54,151 nucleotides of DNA from Synechococcales cyanobacterium bin31.maxbin.ball.101 (GTDB lineage: Bacteria; Cyanobacteriota; Cyanobacteriia; Leptolyngbyales; Leptolyngbyaceae). The stretch is taken from positions 1 through 54,151 of the forward strand of contig JAAFJU010000018.1 in assembly GCA_013298165.1 (NCBI GenBank). Direction: 5' to 3'. Within the stretch, counting starts at the first letter, position 1. Each line of letters opens with the position of its first letter. Shown here piece by piece: positions 16,437 through 25,137 of this stretch. Both the position numbers and the translations under genes were made by a program. Below the pieces are notes generated by a model that had not been told where the DNA came from, made no database searches, and saw only the letters and a list, made by a program, of their open reading frames with translations.

Positions 16437-18257
16437 TTAGGGTTTATAACCAAGTTTTGCTAAGGCTTGAGAGGCAGACGATTGAACTATTGCATCTGAA
16501 TCTTTGAGCAAAGGAATCAAAGCAGAAATGGACGATTCTGCCGACGGGCCTATATTACCTAGAGCATAAGCTGCACTCGATCGCACCCACTTATCTGAAT
16601 CTTTGAGCAAAGGAATCAAACTGGGTACAGCAGATTTCATTGACTCATCCCTCATTCCTAATGCTAGATTCCCCAATGCTATATTTCCCAATGCATAAGC
16701 CGCACTCGATCGGACATCTGAGTCTGAATCTTTAAGCAAAGGAATCAAATTGGGAATGGCAGATGTCCCTAGATAAAGCATATTCCCTAGCGCCGCAGAC
16801 GCACTCCAGCGCAGATTTGGGTCTGAATCCTTGAGAAAAGAAATCAAATCAGGAATAGCAGCAGATTGTGCAGACGTACCCATTCTCCCAAACGCAATAG
16901 CTGCACTATGTCGAACATCTCGATCTGAATCCTTGAGCAAAGGAAGCAGATAGGGTATTGCTGGCTCACCCATTTTCGCTAGGTTAAGAGTCGCAATGAC
17001 TCGAACGAATGGCTCTGGAGCTTTCAGTAAAGGAATCAATTCTGGGAAAGTAAATTTACCCGATTCAAACATTCTTTTGATCGCTTCAGTCGTGTTCCGT
17101 CTTACAGTTGAGTCTGCATCTTTAAGCAAAAGACTCAAATTGGGGAGAGCAGATTTTGCAGACTCGCCCATACTCGCAATCGACCAAGCAGCACTTTGTC
17201 GAACTTGCGAATCTGTATCTTTAAGCAAAGAAATCAACTTAGGGAGAGCTGACCTAGCCGACTCACCAGTTCTTCCTAACACGCTAGCCGCGCTCGATCG
17301 CACGCTTGGATCTTCATCTTTGAGCAAGAGAATCAAACGAGGGATGGCTGGTTTTGCTGAAGTGCCCATTTTCTCCAGCACGTAAAATGCCCTCGATCGC
17401 ACTTGCGGCTCTGCATCCTTGAGCAAAGGAATTAAATAAGGTAATGCCGTCTCACCAATTTTCGCTAATGCAGTAGCCACATTGTCAATTCCATATCTTG
17501 GTGCTCCGTCAATTTCACCTCTTGACTCGTTAAGCGCAGCAATCAAGTAGGGGATGGCTGGTTTAGCTGATTTCCCCATTGTCCCCAGGGCATCAACCGC
17601 CGTCACTCGCACTCGCAAATCTGAATCCTTGAGTAAAGAAATTAAATCTGGAATGACTGATTTCGCTGACTCACCCATTTGCTTGATTGCCTCAGCCACA
17701 CTTCGTCGCACTCGCGGATCTGTATCTTTGAACAAAGGAATTAAATAGGGTATGGACGACTCGCCAATTCGCCCTAGTGCATAAGCTGCACGCCACGGCA
17801 ACTCATTATTTGTTTCTTTAAGCAAAATAATTAAATGGGGAATAGCCGATTTAGCCGACGCTCCCATTTTCCCGATCGCCACAGCCGTCTTCCATCTCAC
17901 CTCTGGATCTGCATCCTTAAGTAAAGGAATCAGATCTGGGATTTCTAATTTGGCCGACTCGTCTATCGTAGAAATCATCCAAGCCAGATTTGCTCGCACT
18001 TCTGGATTTGAATTCTTGAGGAAAGGAATCAAATATGGGATAGCCGATTTGCCCATATACCTGATTTTAGACTCTGCATCCGATCGCACCTTTGAATCTC
18101 TAGATTTCAAATCCTGAACTAGCCGACCGATCTTTTCAGTCTGACTCACTTGTTGCTCAGCCGCAGTCTGCGATCGTCCCACCTCCGCCAATCCCACGAT
18201 CGAACTCAAACTCAACAAGCCAACCAATAAGACAGAGAACGACGATCGGATATTCAT
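16437..18257 (-). CDS. Secreted HEAT-repeat protein, large paralogue
   Basis: A 606-residue protein with a signal peptide (VLLVGLLSLSSIVGLA, cleaved near Ala24) followed by about 14 HEAT repeats of the form SAIPxLIPLLKDSDxxVRSSAAxALGxMG. The repeat-to-repeat identity is high, particularly in the last third, suggesting recent internal amplification. It ends LAKLGYKP, like the 465-residue paralogue at 320-1717. Likely a periplasmic or cell-surface protein-interaction scaffold; no enzyme motif is present. The IS element lies just downstream and a long gene-free stretch lies upstream. Confidence 0.85.
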   Translation of the reverse strand: MNIRSSFSVLLVGLLSLSSIVGLAEVGRSQTAAEQQVSQTEKIGRLVQDLKSRDSKVRSDAESKIRYMGKSAIPYLIPFLKNSNPEVRANLAWMISTIDESAKLEIPDLIPLLKDADPEVRWKTAVAIGKMGASAKSAIPHLIILLKETNNELPWRAAYALGRIGESSIPYLIPLFKDTDPRVRRSVAEAIKQMGESAKSVIPDLISLLKDSDLRVRVTAVDALGTMGKSAKPAIPYLIAALNESRGEIDGAPRYGIDNVATALAKIGETALPYLIPLLKDAEPQVRSRAFYVLEKMGTSAKPAIPRLILLLKDEDPSVRSSAASVLGRTGESARSALPKLISLLKDTDSQVRQSAAWSIASMGESAKSALPNLSLLLKDADSTVRRNTTEAIKRMFESGKFTFPELIPLLKAPEPFVRVIATLNLAKMGEPAIPYLLPLLKDSDRDVRHSAAIAFGRMGTSAQSAAIPDLISFLKDSDPNLRWSASAALGNMLYLGTSAIPNLIPLLKDSDSDVRSSAAYALGNIALGNLALGMRDESMKSAVPSLIPLLKDSDKWVRSSAAYALGNIGPSAESSISALIPLLKDSDAIVQSSASQALAKLGYKP

Positions 18258-18686
18258 ACAAAACCTACTGGAGTCAATATTCTGAAATATATTCTAACTT
18301 TTAACTAAAGGGTTGTGCATTAGAGAAGTGTGGGATAGGTTATGATATTTCACCAACTCCACGGCTCCAAAGCCAATCCCGCTCGTTGCGCCGCCGTATC
18401 ATGCGTCCAACTATTTTTCCAGATCCAATTGAAGTAGGTAATCGCTAATCGCACGACTCGCTCCGTTTGCTCCCAAACTTGGTAGTGCCATTAGGTAAAG
18501 GATAAAGAATAATAGGCTATTTTCAGAAGCCGCACGGTCAGTGCTTGAGCAATGACAGCTATTTTTCTCCGTCCTTTAGGAAAGGGCACTACCCTCAACC
18601 GCAAATCCAGAATCGGCTATTTTCGTCATAACCATCAAACACCAACACTCCTAAACAATGGTTATTACTCACGCGTTCCCTGACCC
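18258..18686. other. Gene-free stretch with a possible decayed reading frame
   Basis: Nothing firmly identifiable. On the minus strand 18350-18492 stays open and ends WKNSWTHDTAAQRAGLALEPWSW before a stop, vaguely like a transposase C-terminus. Preceding fragments (VVPFPKGRRKIAVIAQAL) are separated by stops. It may be an old insertion-sequence relic. Confidence 0.3.
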
Positions 18687-18784
18687 TTGACTTCGATCGG
18701 CTCCTTACCACCTGCATACTTAGGCTTCAGCTTCAGCTTCAGTTTATGCGTCAGAATTGGGGGCCGGGGGGCCTCTTCTCCGCC

Positions 18785-18990
18785 TCACACACCCAATGTC
18801 ACCCCACACATCATCGATGCAACTACGGAACATACTGAATTCACGCCTGACATTGTTAATGTCAAACCACCCATTAACAATGTCACACTCAACATTCTTA
18901 ATTCACCCTTCCACATTCTCAATGTGACTGCGGAACATACTGAATTCACGCGACACATTAACAATGTCACGCCATACATTAACAATGCGC
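18785..18990. repeat. 21-bp minisatellite encoding a heptapeptide pattern
   Basis: About nine degenerate 20-22-bp units of the form CATTAACAATGTCACNCCA. The 21-mer CGGAACATACTGAATTCACGC occurs at 18826 and again at 18931, exactly five periods apart. One adjacent pair (GACATTGTTAATG / CATTAACAATGTC) is inverted. The plus strand from 18687 to 19064 is open through it and reads as heptads (HINNVTP, PINNVTL, DIVNVKP). The minus strand is also open (heptads like LMYGVTL). I could not decide whether either is translated. Confidence 0.8.
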
Positions 18991-19097
18991 TCCGTAAATC
19001 CACGACAGTTCCACAAAAAAGTCCGATCGCACCCCAACCCCAAAACAAAAGCAGGGCAACCTAAGCACATAAAATTCATGTCTCAAGGAGCATCACC

Positions 19098-19511
19098 ATG
19101 CCAACACCCAACACCAATCGCAAACTCACCCCCCAAGTCATCCAACAAGACATCGACTCCCTCAACGGACTTGGCACCATCCCCACCTACAGCACCAACC
19201 GCAACGAAGCCACCACCAGCGCCCTAAAAATGGCCTACCAAACCCTCCAACTCCAACGCCAAACCGAAAAAGAACGCCAAGCCCTCTACCAGGACTCAGT
19301 AGACGCCACCCGCGCCGCCGAATGGGCCTTCCACAATGCAGTGCTGGCGATGAAAGAAGTCGTGCGCGGCCAGTTTGGTTCAGACAGCAACGAAGCCCGC
19401 GCCGTGGGACTCAAGAAAAAGTCCGATCGCAAACGCCCCGTCCGATCGAAAACCCCGATGACCGAAGGTCGGTCGAAGACCATCGCCAAAACACAAACCG
19501 CCCTCAACTAA
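19098..19511 (+). CDS. Small conserved cyanobacterial protein of unknown function
   Basis: A 137-residue, basic, mostly helical protein. The centre (ALKMAYQTLQLQRQTEKERQ ... DATRAAEWAFHNAVLAMKEVV) is amphipathic. The block GSDSNEARAVGLKKKSDRKRP looks like the conserved core of a family I recall from several cyanobacteria (D-S-N-E..GLKKKS). The Lys/Arg-rich tail suggests nucleic acid binding, but this is inference. No signal peptide. The tail RSKTIAKTQ lies in a short dispersed repeat also found inside valS. The minisatellite ends about 100 bp upstream. Confidence 0.7.
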   Translation: MPTPNTNRKLTPQVIQQDIDSLNGLGTIPTYSTNRNEATTSALKMAYQTLQLQRQTEKERQALYQDSVDATRAAEWAFHNAVLAMKEVVRGQFGSDSNEARAVGLKKKSDRKRPVRSKTPMTEGRSKTIAKTQTALN

Positions 19512-19541
19512 TTCCAAACAAAAACATCTTGATTCAACAAA

Positions 19542-19596
19542 AAGCGGTCCCAAAAATCCCCCACTCTGGAGGACTCAAAGGACCGCTTCTTTTTAT
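19542..19596 (+). terminator. Rho-independent-type terminator
   Basis: AAGCGGTCC (19542-19550) pairs with GGACCGCTT (19580-19588), followed by TCTTTTT. The loop contains part of a CCCCCA..TGGAGG palindrome. It terminates the 137-residue protein gene 31 bp upstream. Confidence 0.75.
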
Positions 19597-19645
19597 TCGT
19601 CCCACCCAAAATCGAGGGCTGAGCGGAGTCGAAGCCCGTCTCCCC

Positions 19646-21415
19646 CTATCTCACCTTCGGCGTCGGCAACCCGACCATTTCCGCATTGCTCTTACCCGGA
19701 GCCACCATTGGATAGCAGTTCTCGTTCTTCCGCACCTGCACATCCATCAACACCGGACCATCATGGGCCAACATCTCCGCGATCGCATCCTTCAACTGGC
19801 TCGGGTCCGTCACCCGCATTCCCTTCACCCCATAAGCCTGGGCTAACATCACCAGATCCGGCATCGAAGGCTCCATCCGCGACGACGAATAGCGCTCTTG
19901 ATAAAACGCCTCCTGCCACTGCCGCACCATGCCCTGCCAGCCGTTATTGATCACAATGGTCTTCACCGCAATCCCAAACTGCTTCAAGGTTCCGAGTTCC
20001 TGGATATTCATCTGCACACTGGCATCACCACTAATACAGATCACCTGCTCCGCATCGCCCACCGCAATCTTCGCCCCCATCGCCGCCGGAATCCCAAAGC
20101 CCATCGTCCCTAAACCCGCACTCGAAATCCAACGACGCGGTCCATTTTTTAAGAACTGCGCTGCCCACATTTGGTGCTGGCCTACGTCCGTTGTGTAGTA
20201 AGCATTGGGCGCTTGAGTTCCCACTTCGACGATCACTTCCTGAGGCGAAAGCTTGTCGGTGTAGTTTGGGGCCACCATGGGGTAGTCGTCTTTCCAGATG
20301 TCAATCTGTTGGAGCCAATCTTTGGTTTGCGTTGACTTGGCCTCTTGCTTCGACTGCGACAGCATTTCCTGAAGCACCTGCTTCACATCGCCCACGATCG
20401 CCACATTTGGCACCCGCACCTTTGCAATTTCCGCTGGATCAATATCCACATGAATAATCTTCGCATCCGGTGCAAAGCCCGAAAGCCTGCCCGTCACCCG
20501 ATCGTCAAAGCGCGCCCCGATCGCAATCAGCAAATCACACTCCGTCACCGCAAAGTTCGCATAGGCCGTCCCATGCATCCCCAGCATCCCCACCGACAAT
20601 GGATGATGCTCATCAAACGCCCCAATCCCCATCAACGTCGTCGTCGTCGGCAACCCAAAGCGCTCGGCGAACTGTTTCACCTCAGCATGGGCACCCGCTG
20701 CGATCGCGCCACCGCCCACATAGAGCAAGGGTTTATGGGCATCGCGGATGAGATCTAAGGCTTGGGAACAGAGATGCTCATCAAAGGTTTTTGCAGGGTT
20801 ATAGCCGACCAATTTGACATCGCCCGGTTTCACAGGCAGGTAGTCGCATTCCTCCGCGCCCACGTCCTTGGGAATGTCCACTAGCACCGGACCCGGACGA
20901 CCCGTATGGCAGAGGTGATAGGCTTCGGCAATGATGCGGGCCATATCGTGGGGATCGCGCACTACGTAGGAATGCTTCACGATCGGCAGCGTAATCCCCC
21001 AAATATCCGTCTCCTGAAATCCATCCGTCCCGATCATCGCCCGAGGCACCTGCCCCGTAATCACCAACAGCGGAATCGAATCCATATGCGCCGTCGCAAT
21101 CCCCGTCACCAAATTCGTCGCACCGGGTCCCGAGGTCGCAAAACACACGCCCACTGTCCCTGTGGCACGGGCATAGCCATCCGCCGCATGGGCCGCACCC
21201 TGCTCGTGACGGACCAGAATATGCTCCAGATCACCCCGCTCTTCAAACTTGTATAGCTCATCATAGATGGGCAAAATGGCCCCACCGGGATAGCCAAAAA
21301 TATGCTTCACGCCATGTTGTTTTAAGCTATCGAGCAGCGCATAGGCTCCTGTTGCCCGTTGCGTTGCCTTTTGAGTTGCGACTGGTTGCTGAACTGGCAC
21401 TGTAGACCTCACCAA
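19646..21415 (-). CDS. ilvB: Acetolactate synthase, large subunit
   Basis: A 589-residue ThDP-, FAD- and Mg-dependent enzyme that condenses pyruvate (with pyruvate or 2-oxobutyrate) in valine, leucine and isoleucine synthesis. Seen: [17 protein letters not shown], the catalytic Glu block [28 protein letters not shown], and the ThDP motif [12 protein letters not shown]...[14 protein letters not shown]. The full-length biosynthetic form needs a small regulatory subunit (IlvN/IlvH), not present in this window. The start is TTG 21415 or GTG 21412; no clear ribosome-binding site decides. A perfect hairpin at 21452-21477 lies in its upstream spacer. Confidence 0.95.
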   Translation of the reverse strand: MVRSTVPVQQPVATQKATQRATGAYALLDSLKQHGVKHIFGYPGGAILPIYDELYKFEERGDLEHILVRHEQGAAHAADGYARATGTVGVCFATSGPGATNLVTGIATAHMDSIPLLVITGQVPRAMIGTDGFQETDIWGITLPIVKHSYVVRDPHDMARIIAEAYHLCHTGRPGPVLVDIPKDVGAEECDYLPVKPGDVKLVGYNPAKTFDEHLCSQALDLIRDAHKPLLYVGGGAIAAGAHAEVKQFAERFGLPTTTTLMGIGAFDEHHPLSVGMLGMHGTAYANFAVTECDLLIAIGARFDDRVTGRLSGFAPDAKIIHVDIDPAEIAKVRVPNVAIVGDVKQVLQEMLSQSKQEAKSTQTKDWLQQIDIWKDDYPMVAPNYTDKLSPQEVIVEVGTQAPNAYYTTDVGQHQMWAAQFLKNGPRRWISSAGLGTMGFGIPAAMGAKIAVGDAEQVICISGDASVQMNIQELGTLKQFGIAVKTIVINNGWQGMVRQWQEAFYQERYSSSRMEPSMPDLVMLAQAYGVKGMRVTDPSQLKDAIAEMLAHDGPVLMDVQVRKNENCYPMVAPGKSNAEMVGLPTPKVR

Positions 21416-21451
21416 ATGCGTCGTGGATTGCGAGACAAACGAATGTAATTT

Positions 21452-21477
21452 AACTCTTTAAGAAAAATTAAAGAGTT
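21452..21477. terminator. Perfect hairpin between dacB-like gene and ilvB
   Basis: AACTCTTTAA and TTAAAGAGTT form a 10-bp stem with a 6-base loop. It lies after the D-Ala-D-Ala carboxypeptidase gene and before ilvB, both on the minus strand. The stem is AU-rich and not followed by a long U-run on that strand, so it may be a weak terminator or a leader element of ilvB. Confidence 0.4.
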
Positions 21478-21582
21478 GTTTTGTGATAGGTGATGCAATT
21501 TTAAATCAAAGTGTTAACTCTAAGGCGATCGAAGGTCCGCTGTCGAGTTATTTTTTACGATTTGTATTAGAAACCCTGCGCA

Positions 21583-22932
21583 CTAGGGCGTCGCGACACT
21601 GACATTCCGTCCCGGTGCCCCCAGAAGGCTATCTGCGGTATTAATCGCAGGCGTCGGCGTAATGCTGGCCGATCGGCCCTTGGGAACGCCCCAGTGGGTC
21701 TGTAGACGATTGAGCAAGACATCCTGCTGTTGACGGAGTCCATCGAGGTTGGTGCCGCGATTGATGATGGAAAACCAGACCAGACCCCGATCGCGCGTGG
21801 GAAGCACCCCCGACAGCGCACTCACTTCATTCAACGTTCCCGTCTTGACCACTGCATGTTTAGGGATATTGCGATCGATCAACGTCCCAATGTCCGTCCC
21901 CGAGATGGGAAACAGATCGGCAATGGTAAATCCATTCCGTTCTGCATAGCGAGCGATCGCGGTAAACATTGTCATGGCAGCATGGGGCGCAATGCGATTT
22001 TCAGTCCCCAGCCCCGACCCATTCACAATCAAAATCTCCTCGCTTGGCAGACCCGCCGCTGCTGCCGCTTTTTGGCGAGTCGCCTCAGCCCCCCCGAGCA
22101 ACTGCGAGAGCGCCTCGGACATGACATTGTTGCTGTAGACATTGAGCCGCTTGACCAGATGGAGAACCGAAAGCGACTTGTGTTGAATAATCGCTCTCCC
22201 ATTCGCCATCTCCCCGACCCGAACCTTGCCGTTAATGGCGATCGTCGGTTTCATCGGCGGCTTCGGTTTCATTTGGCCATATTGCTCTGCAATCTCACCG
22301 GACCAGTTTTTGGTATTGAGCGCTTGGTAGAGTAGGCCACCCGCTTTAGCCGGATTGACCTCAAAGTTCATAATAAAGGGACCCACAATCACCAAGTCCC
22401 CCGTCACCTGCTGAATCCCCATCTCATTGAGCTTATTGCCCAGCGCGATCGCCTCCTCCCATACAAACATCGGATCGCCACTGCCCTGAATCACCAAATC
22501 CCCCTGCAAGACCCCATTTTGAATCGGTCCTGTCACGGCGATCGTCGTATCAAATTGATGCTGAGGTCCCCAGGTCTCCAGCGCGGCTAAGGTGGTGGCG
22601 ACTTTGGTCAAGGAAGCGGCGGAGAGAGGGGTTTTGCCTTGATTTTCGGTGAGAAGTGAAGCCCCGGACTGGAGCCAGATGCCTTGCTCGGTGGGGCTAA
22701 GTCCTTGACTCTTAAGGGTGTTGAGGTAGTCGCGAACAAAGGTTTCGGCAGCGGGATCGGTGTCGCCTGCTAGAGCGGTCCAGGGCGTATTTTGGAGAAC
22801 GGAGAGACCGATCGACTCGGGTAAGCGCATGTCCTGCATGACTATGGGTTCAGACTTGCCAAAACCATGGAGGAGTAGGACCGCTGGAAGCAGTAAAAAA
22901 CGTAAATTCGATCGCAAAGTGAAACGAGGCAT
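21583..22932 (-). CDS. dacB: D-alanyl-D-alanine carboxypeptidase / endopeptidase (PBP4, peptidase S13)
   Basis: A 449-residue penicillin-binding protein acting on peptidoglycan stem peptides in the periplasm. The three active-site motifs are present: SxxK in LSAASLTKVAT, SxN in NVYSNNVMSEAL, and KTG in AVVKTGTLNEVSALSG. I chose ATG 22932, which gives a signal peptide (LRFLLLPAVLLLHGFG). An in-frame TTG at 22971 would add 13 residues and leave only 35 bp to the divergent gene. The sequence is somewhat shorter than Escherichia coli DacB in the inserted domains. Confidence 0.9.
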   Translation of the reverse strand: MPRFTLRSNLRFLLLPAVLLLHGFGKSEPIVMQDMRLPESIGLSVLQNTPWTALAGDTDPAAETFVRDYLNTLKSQGLSPTEQGIWLQSGASLLTENQGKTPLSAASLTKVATTLAALETWGPQHQFDTTIAVTGPIQNGVLQGDLVIQGSGDPMFVWEEAIALGNKLNEMGIQQVTGDLVIVGPFIMNFEVNPAKAGGLLYQALNTKNWSGEIAEQYGQMKPKPPMKPTIAINGKVRVGEMANGRAIIQHKSLSVLHLVKRLNVYSNNVMSEALSQLLGGAEATRQKAAAAAGLPSEEILIVNGSGLGTENRIAPHAAMTMFTAIARYAERNGFTIADLFPISGTDIGTLIDRNIPKHAVVKTGTLNEVSALSGVLPTRDRGLVWFSIINRGTNLDGLRQQQDVLLNRLQTHWGVPKGRSASITPTPAINTADSLLGAPGRNVSVATP

Positions 22933-23006
22933 CGTTAAGGGTGTAAAAAGAATAGGGATTCGCAACTTCAATTTCGCAGCTTACTTTCACTACTGGGACA
23001 AAGGGT

Positions 23007-23654
23007 ATGGCAAAGCCTGATCAGAATCAAGTTATTCGGCAACTGCCGATCGCAGCGGGGATGCTGGCGGGCCTGTTGCTCTTCGCGAATCGGGTGCTGA
23101 CGCCAGAGTTGACGGAAAACCAATCGCGATCGGATGCGCTAGGCGTGATTGTCTGTGCGGTGTTGATCTTAGTGGGGCTGTTGTGGGAGCGAGTGCAGCC
23201 GGAGATGCGGGATAGCGTGGAGTTGATAGGGACGGAGGTTTTTGTGATGAAGCCGGACTTACCCGAGGGCTTGCGGGCGGAAATGGCCTGGTCGTCTCAT
23301 ATTTTGTTGACGAATACCCTGACGCGATCGATCGTGGTGCTGTGGGAGGGTGAAGTCTTGCTACGTCGCGGAATAATGTCAGATGTGACCGAGGTGGGAA
23401 TTGGCAAGATTCTGACGCGGGTGATTGAGACGCAAAAGCCCGTCTATCTTGTGGATTCTAATAAATATCCCGGCAAGATTGAGTTTAACTATTTTCCAGA
23501 AAATGCTCAGGCAATTATCTGTCAGCCGATCGCGCCCAAAGGAGTATTGATTTTGGGATCAAATACGCCTCGATGTTACACACAGCAGGACGAGAATTGG
23601 ATTACTGCGATCGCTGAGAAGCTGAGCTATGCCTTGAGTCAGGAGACTCAGTGA
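23007..23654 (+). CDS. Cofactor assembly of complex C subunit B (CCB2/CCB4-like)
   Basis: A 215-residue membrane protein. Two N-terminal membrane helices (IAAGMLAGLLLFANRVL and LGVIVCAVLILVGLLW) are followed by a soluble domain with SVELIGTEVFVM, the LLTNTLTRSIVVLW stretch and GVLILGSNTPRCYTQQDENWI. This matches the cyanobacterial relatives of plant CCB2/CCB4, which help attach haem ci covalently to cytochrome b6 on the stromal (cytoplasmic) side of the thylakoid. The assignment is from remembered family features. It is transcribed divergently from the carboxypeptidase gene. Confidence 0.8.
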   Translation: MAKPDQNQVIRQLPIAAGMLAGLLLFANRVLTPELTENQSRSDALGVIVCAVLILVGLLWERVQPEMRDSVELIGTEVFVMKPDLPEGLRAEMAWSSHILLTNTLTRSIVVLWEGEVLLRRGIMSDVTEVGIGKILTRVIETQKPVYLVDSNKYPGKIEFNYFPENAQAIICQPIAPKGVLILGSNTPRCYTQQDENWITAIAEKLSYALSQETQ

Positions 23655-23698
23655 ACCCGCGATCGTGCCTACATTAGTGGTTGTAGGCACGATCGATT

Positions 23699-24469
23699 TT
23701 AGGCGGCTGATGCCGTATTAAGGTCTTGCTGAAGGAGTTCGACTTCTTCGATTGAAAGTCCCGTGCTAGAAGCGATGAGTGAAACGGCTAATCCTGCTTG
23801 TAAGAGGTTGACCGCAATCTCGCGTTTTGCTTTAGCAGCACCTTCAGCAACGATCGATCGGTATACAGAGGATTCTTCCATGATGTCTCTCCGAAGGATT
23901 TGATAAACGACATTATCATCTAATTTTAACCCAGCAAGTATCGCTGAAGCCGCAGATATACTAACTTGGGCTGTTGGATCTGGAATTCGATCGATCGCGA
24001 TAGCAACTTGACGCAACATTGCTTCTGAGTCTGGAGTATCACTCAAGGTTGCAAAGGGAATCAGGCCGGGATATTGCAGGAAAAGACTGGCGGGTTGCTC
24101 CCAAAGACGAATTACGTCAAATTCATGATGGGTCCGTTCTAGGGTGAACTCGGTCTGGTACACAAGGTCTGAAGTGGTGCGCTGGAGATAGATGACGGCT
24201 TGTCTCATGGATTTGTCGGGATAGCGCCGATGACCTCGACATCGATAATCCAACATTCGGAACGGAATTTTCTTTTGTGGTTCAGTCTGAAACTCGATAT
24301 GTAAAATTGAATCTTCAGATTGCAATAGGATCAGGGCGTCGGCACGAATGGGATCGAGAGATAGTTCGGAGGGTTCGATTTCAGTCAGCGCAATCGCTTC
24401 TCCCATCAGCCAACTGGCAAAGTCAGCAGAGAAATTTTCGGCGAGAAATCGACAGGTGTTATCGTACAT
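23699..24469 (-). CDS. Rpn family recombination-promoting nuclease / putative transposase-type protein
   Basis: A 256-residue protein beginning MYDNTCRFLAENFSADFASWL, a start shared by many cyanobacterial members, so I prefer ATG 24469 over an upstream in-frame ATG at 24550. The PD-(D/E)XK-like core is in IRADALILL...SILHIEFQTE, then YRCRGHRRY. The C-terminus has the usual predicted helical tail (LLQAGLAVSLIASSTGLSIEEVELLQQ). Rpn proteins show DNA nuclease activity promoting RecA-independent recombination, and many copies per genome are usual in cyanobacteria. Related in kind, not closely in sequence, to the gene at 30582-31409. Confidence 0.8.
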   Translation of the reverse strand: MYDNTCRFLAENFSADFASWLMGEAIALTEIEPSELSLDPIRADALILLQSEDSILHIEFQTEPQKKIPFRMLDYRCRGHRRYPDKSMRQAVIYLQRTTSDLVYQTEFTLERTHHEFDVIRLWEQPASLFLQYPGLIPFATLSDTPDSEAMLRQVAIAIDRIPDPTAQVSISAASAILAGLKLDDNVVYQILRRDIMEESSVYRSIVAEGAAKAKREIAVNLLQAGLAVSLIASSTGLSIEEVELLQQDLNTASAA

Positions 24470-24607
24470 GGCTACGTTGTTGCTAGTTGAAAGAGGATCG
24501 ATCGCGATCGTTTGAAACGAAAAAATTGTACAACTTTGCAATGCACCCAAAACCCGATCGTCCCTAGAGCAACCGCTAATGTAGGGACGATCGGTTTTTC
24601 CAATCTC

Positions 24608-24730
24608 TCAATTTTCGTACTCCACGACCAATGCGATCGCCGCTGCAATTCGTCTCATTTTCTCGTCTTCAAGTTGTCCCAAGTGCCGAATGAATCGCTG
24701 TTCATCCAAGGCTCGCCGCGTTGAGGGGAC
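24608..24730 (-). pseudogene. C-terminal remnant of a toxin gene (MazF/PemK-like)
   Basis: Directly after the antitoxin stop, and in the same frame, the minus strand reads about 40 codons (ALDEQRFIRHLGQLEDEKMR.. then ALVVEYEN and TGA). This resembles the last helix of PemK/MazF-type toxins (R-x-LD...R-x-x-x-LG-x-L). The catalytic N-terminal two thirds are missing, so the toxin is gone. The family call is tentative. Confidence 0.5.
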
Positions 24731-25018
24731 TTAGGAATACTCAACGATGTCTCCTGCTGTGAACTCCCGCCAGCCCATATCCTGCTCGTAATGTTCCACC
24801 ATATTCGCGGCCTGCATTTCTAAAACTCGTCGTCGTTCTGCCAAAGGGAGTTGCATGAGAACGGTCGGATCTGTTAGGTCAACTTCAGCTTGTTCCAGAC
24901 GAGTTTGTTCCCGCATAATTAAATGGTGAATGTAGTCATTGACTGTGGTGAACCCCGCAGCCATGGATTGTTGCTCAACAAAGGGTTGAACTTGGTCTGC
25001 GATCGAAATACTAAGCAT
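24731..25018 (-). CDS. Antitoxin, ribbon-helix-helix type with MazE-like tail
   Basis: A 95-residue protein. The N-terminus (SISIADQVQPFVEQQSMAAGFTTVNDYIHHLIM) looks like a ParD-type ribbon-helix-helix DNA-binding domain. The C-terminal half (LPLAERRRVLEMQAANMVEHYEQD, then GDIVEYS) is the acidic toxin-binding tail common to cyanobacterial antitoxins. Its toxin partner seems deleted apart from a short relic downstream, so it is probably an orphan that may still repress its promoter or neutralise a related toxin elsewhere. Confidence 0.7.
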   Translation of the reverse strand: MLSISIADQVQPFVEQQSMAAGFTTVNDYIHHLIMREQTRLEQAEVDLTDPTVLMQLPLAERRRVLEMQAANMVEHYEQDMGWREFTAGDIVEYS

Positions 25019-25137
25019 GATGTCTCGACTACTGCGACATTCTCATTTTAACCTACGGACTGAAATCTTTGCGAATTCATTAGGGAGAGGTAGATGGTAC
25101 GATCGTTAAACCCACAAGTCTCCGATCGCACCCCATA

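Noticed and set aside
18785-18990. CRISPR-like array
   Set aside because: Units are contiguous 20-22-bp degenerate repeats without unique spacers of about 30 bp, and no cas genes are present.
18687-19064. A 125-aa protein covering the minisatellite
   Set aside because: Its N-terminal part overlaps a dispersed palindrome, the minus strand is equally open, and no ribosome-binding site is evident, so I list the DNA repeat only.
21452-21477. Branched-chain leader peptide and attenuator before ilvB
   Set aside because: The hairpin is AU-rich with no U-run on the ilvB strand, and no short frame rich in Leu, Val and Ile codons precedes it.
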